From an uncultured Nitrososphaerales archaeon (GTDB lineage: Archaea; Thermoproteota; Nitrososphaeria; Nitrososphaerales; JAAOZN01), in contig CALJAQ010000151.1 in assembly GCA_938029515.1 (NCBI GenBank), forward strand, positions 1-13,002: DNA of 13,002 nucleotides, read 5' to 3'. Under the pieces are notes generated by a model. The model did not search any database, was not told the DNA's origin, and worked only from the letters and a program-made list of their open reading frames with translations. Position 1 is the stretch's first letter. Each line of letters opens with the position of its first letter. This document shows positions 7,711 through 12,753 of this stretch, piece by piece. The position numbers and the translations under genes were made by a program.

Positions 7711-8991
7711 ATGTCTATAAAAGGTAACTCAAAGATGGAGGCAAGAATCTTAGGTTCAGCGAGGGAAGTAGGTAGATCAGCCATACTACTTAAGAGCAGC
7801 GGCGCAAACCTGCTCCTCGACTTCGGCGTGTTAATGCAGCGGGAGATAGGCTTCCCAGCCCACGTGCAGCCCAAAGATTTAGACGCCATCTTACTGAGCC
7901 ACGCACACCTAGACCACTCAGGTGCACTACCCTTATTCTACCTCAGCGACGGGCCGAAGATCTACACGACGCGGCTTACACTGGAGCTCAGTAGGCTTCT
8001 CATAGAAGATCTGCTGAGGGTCTCAGGCTTCTACCTACCCTTCGAATACCTTGACCTACTTGAGATGACGAGGAAGACCATAACCCTAAACCCGGATGAT
8101 AAAATAAAGATATCTAGCTTTGAAGCAACATTCTACGACGCAGGGCACATCCCAGGGTCAGCTTCAATACTCTTAGAAGGAGGGGGGAAACGCATACTGT
8201 ACACAGGTGACGTAAACGATGAGGATACACAGCTCCTTAGAGGAGCTGACTACGAGATAGGGGAACTCGATCTGCTTATAACTGAAAGCACCTATGCCAC
8301 CGAAGACCATCCGCCTAGAAGTGAAGTTGAAAAGAGCTTCGTAGAGTATGCAAAGGAGGTTATAGAACGTGGTGGAACACTATTTGTACCAGCCTTCTCA
8401 GTTGGACGTGCCCAAGAAATCGCCTGCACATTAAGCTCACACAGATTCCCATACCCAACCTACATGGATGGGATGGCCCTAAAGACTAACGAAATACTAT
8501 TCAGACACCCTGAGTATCTAAGAGACTACAAAGCATTCAGAAGGGCGATAAACAGCGTGGAGGTGGTCACAGCTTGGAGGCAGAGAAAGCAGATCGTCAA
8601 CACACCTTCAGTCATAATCTCACCAGCAGGTATGCTGGTCGGCGGCGCAGCCATCTTCTACAACCAGCAGATAGCGCAAAGGGAGAAGAACGGTATAGCG
8701 ATCGTAGCCTATCAGGTTCAAGGAACCCCTGGAAGGACGCTCTTAGAGAAGGGGTTGGCGCTTATAAACGGTAAACCGACAAAGGTGAAGGCTGAGATAA
8801 AGAGATTCGACTTCTCATCACACAGCGGTAGAAGCGGGTTGATGAACCTACTGCGTAAAGTGAAGGGAAGCCCAAAGGTTCTTATGGTGCATGGTGAAGA
8901 AGCTTCTTGCGTATCATTCGCCAAAAACGTTAGGGAGATCTTCGGCTTCGAGGCCTACGCCCCTAAGCCGAATGAAGCCTTCCAAGTTTAG
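7711..8991 (+). CDS. Beta-CASP metallo-beta-lactamase ribonuclease (CPSF-like, KH-less)
   Basis: This is a predicted zinc-dependent RNase of the CPSF73/RNase J superfamily, acting in RNA 3'-end formation or decay. The 426-residue protein has motif 2 HAHLDH (64-69), motif 3 His146 in DAGHIPGS and motif 4 Asp167 in YTGD. The beta-CASP features are motif A in ITESTYAT (about 190-197), FVPAFSVGRAQE, motif B His371 in DFSSHSG and motif C His394 in MVHGEE. All metal and catalytic positions are present. There is no N-terminal KH extension, so it is like aCPSF2-type proteins and unlike the KH-containing transcription-termination factor aCPSF1. The start could be ATG 7711 or ATG 7735; the latter gives MEARILGSAREVGRSA, which matches the usual family beginning, with AAAGG 8 bases upstream. 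No strong terminator follows. Confidence 0.92.
   Translation: MSIKGNSKMEARILGSAREVGRSAILLKSSGANLLLDFGVLMQREIGFPAHVQPKDLDAILLSHAHLDHSGALPLFYLSDGPKIYTTRLTLELSRLLIEDLLRVSGFYLPFEYLDLLEMTRKTITLNPDDKIKISSFEATFYDAGHIPGSASILLEGGGKRILYTGDVNDEDTQLLRGADYEIGELDLLITESTYATEDHPPRSEVEKSFVEYAKEVIERGGTLFVPAFSVGRAQEIACTLSSHRFPYPTYMDGMALKTNEILFRHPEYLRDYKAFRRAINSVEVVTAWRQRKQIVNTPSVIISPAGMLVGGAAIFYNQQIAQREKNGIAIVAYQVQGTPGRTLLEKGLALINGKPTKVKAEIKRFDFSSHSGRSGLMNLLRKVKGSPKVLMVHGEEASCVSFAKNVREIFGFEAYAPKPNEAFQV
7716..7722 (-). promoter_or_regulatory. Possible TATA box of the PAC2 gene
   Basis: The minus strand reads TTTTATA, about 55 bases upstream of the TTG start, giving an expected leader of about 29 bases that would include the GGGTGG ribosome site. 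It lies within the first codons of the longer version of the divergent nuclease gene, which mildly favours that gene's downstream ATG (7735). Confidence 0.3.
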
Positions 8992-9402
8992 TTTATTAAA
9001 AACTTCGACAAGAAAGCCTAGAACCTTAGCCTTCTGATTCAACCTCTCAACCCTTAAATACTGAAGACGCAATAAAACCAGAGAGAATTCTTCACCAAGA
9101 GGCTCATACCTCAGAGCAAAGACCATAAGAGCCTTTCTCCTAACCAAAAGGCTTGAAGGATAGCGTAAGGTATGGGTTGAGGTTGTTAGCTGAAACCTCA
9201 ATCCAACCACGAAGAGAACATTAGGAGAGTTCATACAAGCAGTACATTACAAAGAAGGTGGAGACCAAACATCTGATCTACAACATACTGAGATTGTGGA
9301 GAGCTATGCGGTTCAGTTTATATACCCTAAGATCAAAGAGGAGAATGAATTTCGCGGCAAAGCGATAAAGTTAAACACATCGGAAACAAACCCAAACATA
9401 GT
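8992..9402. other. Gene-poor stretch between the nuclease gene and tRNA-Gly
   Basis: No gene is convincing here. On the plus strand there are short open pieces separated by stops; the longest (about 9191-9424, after a TGA) reads NLNPTTKRTLGEFIQAV and on to KIKEENEFRGKAIK. That piece resembles a second copy at 10625-10790. A minus-strand frame of 106 codons (9234 to 8914) runs 78 bases into the nuclease gene and has no recognisable motif. TTTATATA at about 9318-9325 and ATAAAGTTAAAC at about 9365-9376 are possible TATA elements; the second is at a reasonable distance for the tRNA. The stretch looks like decayed accessory DNA. Confidence 0.5.
9190..9364 (+). repeat. Diverged direct repeat, copy A
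   Basis: This copy aligns by eye with 10625-10790 in the same orientation. Shared blocks include CTCAA...CCA.GAAG, then TAGGAGAGTTCATA (identical), GAGACCAA/AAGACCAA, TGGAGA, and a final AGAAGAATCAATTTTGC-like block. In the matching frame both translate to GEFI(Q/R)A(V/I) near the start and a P-I-x-(E/R)-(E/K)-N-x-F block near the end. The similarity is therefore partly at protein level. Identity is only moderate, judged by eye. Confidence 0.45.
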
Positions 9403-9424
9403 GCGGTGGTCGTCTAGAGGCTAA

Positions 9425-9447
9425 ATAAGCTCGGAGAACTTGGTCTA
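9425..9447 (+). other. Predicted D-loop intron of tRNA-Gly (23 nt)
   Basis: Exon GGCT (9419-9422) pairs with GGTC (9442-9445) through two GC and two GU pairs. The bulges are AAA (9423-9425) and TAG (9446-9448), each cut after its second base, and AAG/CTT gives an inner helix. Splicing leaves a D-loop with the conserved A14, G18G19 and A21. Because two of the four central pairs are wobble, the boundaries could shift slightly. Confidence 0.65.
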
Positions 9448-9463
9448 GGACAACAGCCTGCCA

Positions 9464-9479
9464 ACAAAAACAGGTAGAG
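9464..9479 (+). other. Canonical anticodon-loop intron of tRNA-Gly (16 nt, position 37/38)
   Basis: Exon CTGC (9458-9461) pairs with intron GTAG (9474-9477). The bulges are CAA (9462-9464) and AGC (9478-9480), each cut after its second base. Removal gives a seven-base loop with anticodon GCC and A37. This is the standard place for archaeal tRNA introns. The intron is very short, and its internal hairpin loop is A-rich. Confidence 0.85.
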
Positions 9480-9494
9480 CGCTGTAAACCCGGG

Positions 9495-9516
9495 AGACAC
9501 CTAGCGTGTCCGGGAG
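9495..9516 (+). other. T-arm intron of tRNA-Gly (22 nt, position 53/54)
   Basis: Exon CCCG (9489-9492) pairs with intron CGGG (9511-9514). The bulges are GGA (9493-9495) and AGT (9515-9517), each cut after its second base. The intron forms an inner hairpin GACAC-CTAGC-GTGTC. Splicing restores an ideal T-arm, CCGGG-TTCAAAT-CCCGG. Without removal the T-loop would be displaced and the 3' part would have two competing CCGGG strands. Confidence 0.85.
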
Positions 9517-9567
9517 TTCAAATCCCGGCCACCGCACCTGAGGTTTAAATTCATCAACTGTTGCTAG

Positions 9568-10177
9568 GTTAAGCCTGCGATTAAAGCAGCTGGCTTCAGC
9601 TGGAGGCTGTATGTGCTCAGATCGTACTGTGCAGCAGCCTTTGAGGTAGCTGAGAGCAGAGGCTACTCTCCACCCCTTAGAGGCAATTCTTATGGGCCAT
9701 AAGGGAGATATTGAAGCAAGGTACTCAATGAACAAGGGTAGGTTGCCTCCAGATATTGTGGAGGAGATTAGGGCTGCATACAAGAGGTGTGAAACCCTAC
9801 TACAGACTATCGGCGGGGAGGAGGAAGGGGATGAAAGGTTGAAGGAAACGTTCAGAAGGCAGCTTCTGCTGGTAGCTGGATTCAAGCAGGAGGAGGTGGA
9901 TAAGATGGATGCCTCATCGATGAGTGATGAAGAGTTTCAGAGCACGGTTAGGCAGAAGCTGCTAGGTGTTTTAGCGAACAACGGGAACAGGCAGAAGGTC
10001 ATACCAAGCACACAGATCAAAGACTACCTCAGTCAAGAATGGGGGTATGTAGCCCAGCTACCGAACGGCGAAGCCAAAGATGCCATCATAGTCAGCGAAA
10101 CCAGCTATCTACAACCTGCTATCCGCCTGCTCCTAGGATACGCCTTCCCTGATTTAATTAACTATGATACTATATAA
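9568..10177 (+). pseudogene. int: Archaeal tyrosine recombinase (integrase), 5'-truncated and frameshifted
   Basis: Two adjacent frames together encode the C-terminal half of an archaeal phage-type integrase. Frame one, open from the TAG at 9565, gives VKPAIKAAGFSWRLYVLRSY then CAAAFEVAESRGYS and carries the catalytic Arg of the YxxR motif. At about 9668-9672 one extra base shifts the frame to HPLEAILMGHKGDIEARYS, with the box-III His and the Tyr nucleophile. A family-typical tail follows (NKGRLPPDIVEEIRAAY, then FKQEEVDKMDASSMSDEEF, then the RQKVIPSTQIKDYLSQE region). The part after the shift is an open frame from ATG 9692 to 10177. The N-terminal DNA-binding domain and first catalytic Arg are missing, so the enzyme cannot be active. 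It begins about 30 bases after tRNA-Gly, in the same direction, as expected for the relic of an element that integrated into that tRNA gene. Confidence 0.85.
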
Positions 10178-10178
10178 G
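10171..10178 (+). promoter_or_regulatory. TATA box for the ribbon-helix-helix gene, probably leaderless
   Basis: TATATAAG lies 29 bases before the ATG at 10200, so transcription should begin at or within a few bases of the start codon, a leaderless arrangement common in archaea. A second AT-rich block (TTTATATAAT, about 10180-10189) is too close to the ATG for a TATA box. The element overlaps the integrase stop codon. Confidence 0.55.
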
Positions 10179-10199
10179 ATTTATATAATACCATAACAT

Positions 10200-10601
10200 A
10201 TGGTGCGGGTTGACATGACCAAACCAGGTTGGAGAACCGTGCTACTAAGAGAGGAGGTTGTGAAGGCGGTCGAGAAGGCTAAGGCCGAGAGGGAAGCAGG
10301 GCTTAGAAGAAGGCTACCACTAGGAGCATTCATAGAAGATATGATATGGCAGATACTTGAAGAGCAGGAGATACTAAGAAGCTACGGACCGTACATCGAG
10401 AAGATAAGCGTAGACGCAAACACAATCATCCTAAGAGATAATAGAGTAGGCAGAATAGTTGAATGCGTGCTAAAAGAAGGTGAACTCTACTGCATACACT
10501 GCGAAAGCAGCAACTGCGTACACATAGGATACTCATGGGCGATACCAGAAGTATACAAGGCGATGAACCTTCAAGGCAGAAGAATGCCGAAGATAAGTTG
10601 A
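10200..10601 (+). CDS. Small probable DNA-binding protein: ribbon-helix-helix-like N-terminus plus CxxC-x4-CxH motif
   Basis: This 133-residue protein is the one intact gene in the accessory region. Its N-terminus fits a ribbon-helix-helix fold: a strand WRTVLLRE (11-18), a helix about 17-33 and, after RRLPLGAF, a second helix about 41-56. Such proteins bind DNA as dimers. The C-terminal half has short strands and a cysteine/histidine cluster (Cys98, Cys101, Cys106, His108; C-x2-C-x4-C-x-H), probably a zinc site, followed by GYSWAIPEVYKAM. Similar CxxC...CxH-GY...PEV tails occur in small hypothetical proteins of thaumarchaeal mobile elements, as I recall them. I cannot name the gene. A strong TATA box suggests its own leaderless promoter. 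It may be a viral or element regulator kept after the rest decayed. Confidence 0.8.
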   Translation: MVRVDMTKPGWRTVLLREEVVKAVEKAKAEREAGLRRRLPLGAFIEDMIWQILEEQEILRSYGPYIEKISVDANTIILRDNRVGRIVECVLKEGELYCIHCESSNCVHIGYSWAIPEVYKAMNLQGRRMPKIS

Positions 10602-10624
10602 CATACTCCTCAGCTAAATAAAGT

Positions 10625-10790
10625 CTGCAACTCAACCATGAAGCCTAGGAGAGTTCATAAGAGCAATAGACGCCATCCGCATAATACAGGAGATGAAGAC
10701 CAAGCGCCTCACCTAACCTCCTAACAGCATGGAGAACAGCCTAAGCAAACCTAACATATCTAGAGAGAAGAATCAATTTTGCAGCAGAGC
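10625..10790 (+). repeat. Diverged direct repeat, copy B
   Basis: This is the partner of 9190-9364, in the same orientation. In the homologous frame it reads GEFIRAIDAIRIIQEMKTKR up to a TAA, then PPNSMENSLSKPNISREKNQ and on, so the coding potential is broken here as well. The two copies bracket the tRNA, integrase and regulator genes (about 1.43 kb apart). Confidence 0.45.
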
Positions 10791-11001
10791 AGCAAGAACC
10801 GAACTGTAAAATGCCTGTTATCTGCCCTGAAGGAGCTAAGCGAGTTAAAGTTGAAAAGCCAGATCAAGGCTTCTGGGGATGCTCGTAGAATCTTCATGCC
10901 GGTTAGATCTACTATCGCTTTACGGTTACGTTTCATCACTTGAGCAGATAGTCGAAGCGTTTGAGCGCCTCGTAGACGCTTTAAGGAGGTTAAGCAGATG
11001 A
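10779..11001 (+). pseudogene. Short gene remnant of unknown function, including a 40-codon open frame
   Basis: Two overlapping frames look coding. The first, from TTG 10779 to TGA 10941-10943, gives TVKCLLSALKELSELKLKSQ followed by IKASGDARR. The second, ATG 10879 to TGA 10999-11001, gives 40 residues ending GYVSSLEQIVEAFERLVDAL then RRLSR, an amphipathic helix. The pieces fit together as one small helical protein with a single frameshift near 10880, though the second could be an independent small gene. Its stop overlaps the next start by ATGA. I do not recognise a family. Confidence 0.4.
10983..10991 (+). promoter_or_regulatory. Strong Shine-Dalgarno site of the decayed membrane-protein gene
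   Basis: AAGGAGGTT is a near-perfect archaeal ribosome-binding site, 6 bases before the ATG at 10998. It shows that this ATG was a genuine start although the reading frame now breaks soon after it. Confidence 0.65.
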
Positions 11002-11590
11002 ACGACTTAAAGAGGTTGAGAGATAGCCTTAGAGGTTTATCAGAGTTTAAAGCAGCTTGAGAGAGGAGACACCGTAGCTGTATGCTGGATAGACGCATTC
11101 ACATCAGATCCCGTCAACATATCTAAACCCATACCGAAACACAACGTTGAAGCAAAGAGGGTAAATGAGCGCTACATATACTTGAATGTGCAAAGGGGTT
11201 TAGAGTACGGAGACCCACACCTCATACTGCTAAGAGGAACCTAGGTAGTGAAGCAGACTCATCGATAACATTCATACAAATCTACCTGGTCAAAAATAGT
11301 GAAGGTAGAAGGCAAGATGCTGAGAGCATCGAGAAGCATCAGCTAACTATACCCAAGAAGAGGCTCATAACATACTCAGACGGGAGCGTGGAGCGCTACA
11401 ACTAGCAAGAAGCCAAGCCTCAAACAGGGGAAGTTAAAGTTGAGGATAGAGACTACAGGGGAATACTAGCATTCACACTAACCTTAGCCTGATCATATTC
11501 CTAGCCTTAGGGAAGGCAGATGCGGCAGCAGCCATAGGACCATTCGCCGGAAGCGCAGCAACCTGGTGGCTCACGAAAAAGAGGAGATGA
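10998..11590 (+). pseudogene. Decayed element gene: soluble N-terminal part plus C-terminal membrane helix
   Basis: A single ancestral gene of about 195 codons can be traced through four frame segments. It starts at ATG 10998 (MNDLKRLRDSL), shifts near 11030 to EVYQSLKQLERGDTVAVCWI then DAFTSDP, shifts at about 11238-11242 to NLGSEADSSITFIQIYLVKN, meets an in-frame TAG at 11403-11405 and shifts again at about 11490. It ends IIFLALGKADAAAAIGPFAG then SAATWWLTKKRR, with TGA at 11588-11590. The N-terminal part is probably beta-rich; the end is a likely transmembrane helix with a positive tail. The QLERGDTVAVCWIDA block recalls small proteins of archaeal viruses that pair a beta-barrel with a C-terminal anchor, but I cannot assign a family. 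Its start has a strong ribosome site, and its stop overlaps the next start. Confidence 0.55.
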
Positions 11591-11973
11591 GCAGATGCAT
11601 CAGAAGCTAAGTCAAAGCATACGCTAAGATCATACAGGGCTTAACAGCACTCCAACTAGAGTCTATAAAGAAGGCAGTAGACGTTAAAAAGAGAAGCGCA
11701 GGCAAAAGAATCCTAGAATCTTCAGTAGACAGCACATTCTTCAAAGATAAGACTAAGCGTTGGAGCGGTCAAGAGGAGATCGCAGCGCTACTAGCCTGGC
11801 AACTCTACGCTAAGGCTCAAGCATACCTAAACGAAGGAGACGCCAAGAACGCGCATAAATTCTACAACCTTCTAATGGAGGCGCTTAAGCTCAGCCAACA
11901 CGCATTAGAGAGAAGCGACATAGAGGAGCTCGAGAAGCGGTTAAAGAAGCTAGAAGCGCAGAGCCTTGACTAG
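11587..11973 (+). pseudogene. Helical protein gene with a nonsense codon; possible small-terminase candidate
   Basis: ATG 11587 overlaps the preceding TGA (ATGA) and follows GAGGAG. The frame reads MSRCIRS, then TAA (11608-11610), then 120 uninterrupted codons to TAG 11971-11973 with no other start near the beginning, so a nonsense mutation is the simplest explanation. The body is entirely helical and charged: YAKIIQGLTALQLESIKKAV, then RWSGQEEIAALLAWQLYAKA, then AYLNEGDAKNAHKFY, ending in a coiled-coil-like SDIEELEKRLKKLEAQSLD. A helical protein with a C-terminal coiled coil just before a TerL gene could be the small terminase subunit, but this rests on position and composition only. The reading frame itself is very likely once-coding because it is long, open and compositionally protein-like. 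Confidence 0.5.
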
Positions 11974-12187
11974 TTTAAGTTTCCAGCCGGAAAAAAATTT
12001 TTTCAGCCGCAAACTTAAACTAAACGAGCCTATCCTCATCTTTAGATCAGCGCGATCCTTTTGGAGGAGGCTTGAGAAGCTTGAAGCGATAGATCTTGAG
12101 CAGAGTGAGAAGAGCTTAGTGTATAGCGTCGCTAAGAAGCTTGCAGACATATCAGCCTACCTAGAAACAACACATACCTCAGAGTAA
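11966..12187 (+). CDS. Short hypothetical reading frame before the terminase remnant
   Basis: From a TTG at 11966 this frame is open for 73 codons. The first 20 or so codons run through the inverted repeat and are unlikely to be real coding sequence. The rest (IFRSARSFWRRLEKLEAIDL, then EQSEKSLVYSVAKKLADISA then YLETTHTSE) is helical, charged and protein-like. Its end overlaps the first recognisable codons of the TerL remnant in another frame, so it could be the piece just upstream of TerL or part of TerL before another frameshift. No ATG, no ribosome site and no recognised family. Confidence 0.3.
   Translation: MTSLSFQPEKNFFSRKLKLNEPILIFRSARSFWRRLEKLEAIDLEQSEKSLVYSVAKKLADISAYLETTHTSE
11971..12022. 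repeat. Large nested inverted repeat upstream of the terminase remnant
   Basis: TAGTTTAAGTTT (11971-11982) and AAACTTAAACTA (12011-12022) are perfect 12-base inverted arms. At the centre is a second palindrome, GAAAAAA-A-TTTTTTC (11990-12004). The flanks between the two levels contain CAGCCG twice as a direct repeat. The two symmetry centres agree within one base. The left arm contains the stop codon of the upstream gene. Possible roles are a terminator, a packaging or replication site, or an operator. Confidence 0.65.
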
Positions 12188-12753
12188 AGCCGAGGACAGA
12201 AGAGGAGCTTCAGGCGGTAAAGGATCTCTACGATAAGATATGTGATAAGCCTATTCAAGGGCTGCTGAAGCCTGAAGCATTCTGCGAAACATTCCTAAAC
12301 TGGAGACCCCTCATACCAGCTTGCTCTTCTGAATGGTCAATCTAGGCAGATAGCTGTCAGATTGGGGTAGGCAGATGGGTAAGACTACAACATTCGCAGC
12401 CAAAGCAATACACTTCTACGTAACAAGACCAGGAAGCCAAGCTTTGATCACAGCACCAGGCTTAAGGCAGAGCATGATCGTGAGCGACAAGATAGAGGAT
12501 CATATAAGCAGAATGAACCCTGTCGCTAAGAGGGCTTGGATACGTAAGGTTCAGAGGCAGACCATCACATTCCACAACGGATCCAGAGTTAAAGCACTAC
12601 CATCTCTACATAGACTAAGAGGGGAACCTGCGACCTAATATTCGTAGACGAGGATGCATTCATAAGAGACGATGAGATACTATTCGACAACATCCCAAAC
12701 TTATGCTCGCGACAAGGTGGGTAGAGGTTAAAATCACACTAGGGTAGAATTGA
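12160..12753 (+). pseudogene. terL: Terminase large subunit (TerL) of a head-tailed virus, multiply frameshifted and truncated
   Basis: TerL is the ATPase/nuclease motor that packages DNA into caudovirus capsids. The N-terminal ATPase region can be followed through five frame segments. These are YLRVKPRTEEELQAVKDLYD ending in FLNWRPL; YQLALLNGQSRQIAVRLG; RQMGKTTTFAAKAIHFYVTR; DLIFVDEDAFIRDDEILF; and LATRWVEVKITLG, stopping at TAG 12747-12749. The third segment is an open frame at 12375-12638 containing the Walker A motif and ending LHRLRGEPA; the fourth carries Walker B Asp-Glu. Each junction needs a change of only one or two bases, near 12318, 12368, 12631 and 12702. The spacing of Walker A, the TITFHNGSRVKALP segment and Walker B is as in terminases. 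The nuclease domain is absent. The gene is dead and marks the region as a caudovirus-like provirus relic. Confidence 0.8.

Larger units (their letters stand above)
9403..9536 (+). tRNA. tRNA-Gly(GCC) with three predicted introns
   Basis: The acceptor stem is GCGGTGG (9403-9409) with CCACCGC (9529-9535), followed by discriminator A9536. The D-stem starts GTCT (9412-9415) and closes GGAC (9448-9451). The anticodon stem is ACAGC (9453-9457) with GCTGT (9481-9485), and the loop is CT-GCC-A-C with anticodon GCC at 9460-9462. The T-stem is CCGGG (9490-9494) with CCCGG (9524-9528), loop TTCAAAT (9517-9523). The gene folds canonically only if three segments are removed: 9425-9447 (D-loop), 9464-9479 (anticodon loop, position 37/38) and 9495-9516 (T-arm, position 53/54). 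The mature 73-nt product closely resembles crenarchaeal tRNA-Gly(GCC). CCA is not encoded. The second and third introns each have a clean bulge-helix-bulge; the D-loop boundaries are less certain by one or two bases. The gene probably served as an integration site for the element downstream. Confidence 0.92.

Noticed and set aside
8914..9234. Minus-strand open frame of 106 codons
   Set aside because: It overlaps the 3' end of the nuclease gene by 78 bases, has no ribosome site or recognisable motif, and its upstream part coincides with the repeat copy that reads better on the plus strand.
9490..9528. A two-intron tRNA with an unspliced T-arm (CCGGGA/TCCCGG with a seven-base loop)
   Set aside because: That fold displaces the invariant TTC by one position and leaves an oversized variable region; removing 9495-9516 gives a perfect T-arm with bulge-helix-bulge geometry.
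9692..10177. Intact hypothetical protein starting at ATG 9692
   Set aside because: The preceding bases in the next frame encode the missing upstream part of the same integrase domain (LYVLRSY...AESRG), so this ATG is an internal Met of a frameshifted gene, just before the box-III His.
10760..11098. Minus-strand open frame of 112 codons
   Set aside because: It lies opposite plus-strand gene remnants that have a near-perfect ribosome site and ATGA coupling; its Leu/Ser/Arg-rich product looks like an antisense shadow.
11403..11610. In-frame TAG and TAA codons read as recoding (pyrrolysine or readthrough)
   Set aside because: Different stop codons are involved and they occur together with many single-base slips, so decay or sequence error explains them better; no recoding element is visible.
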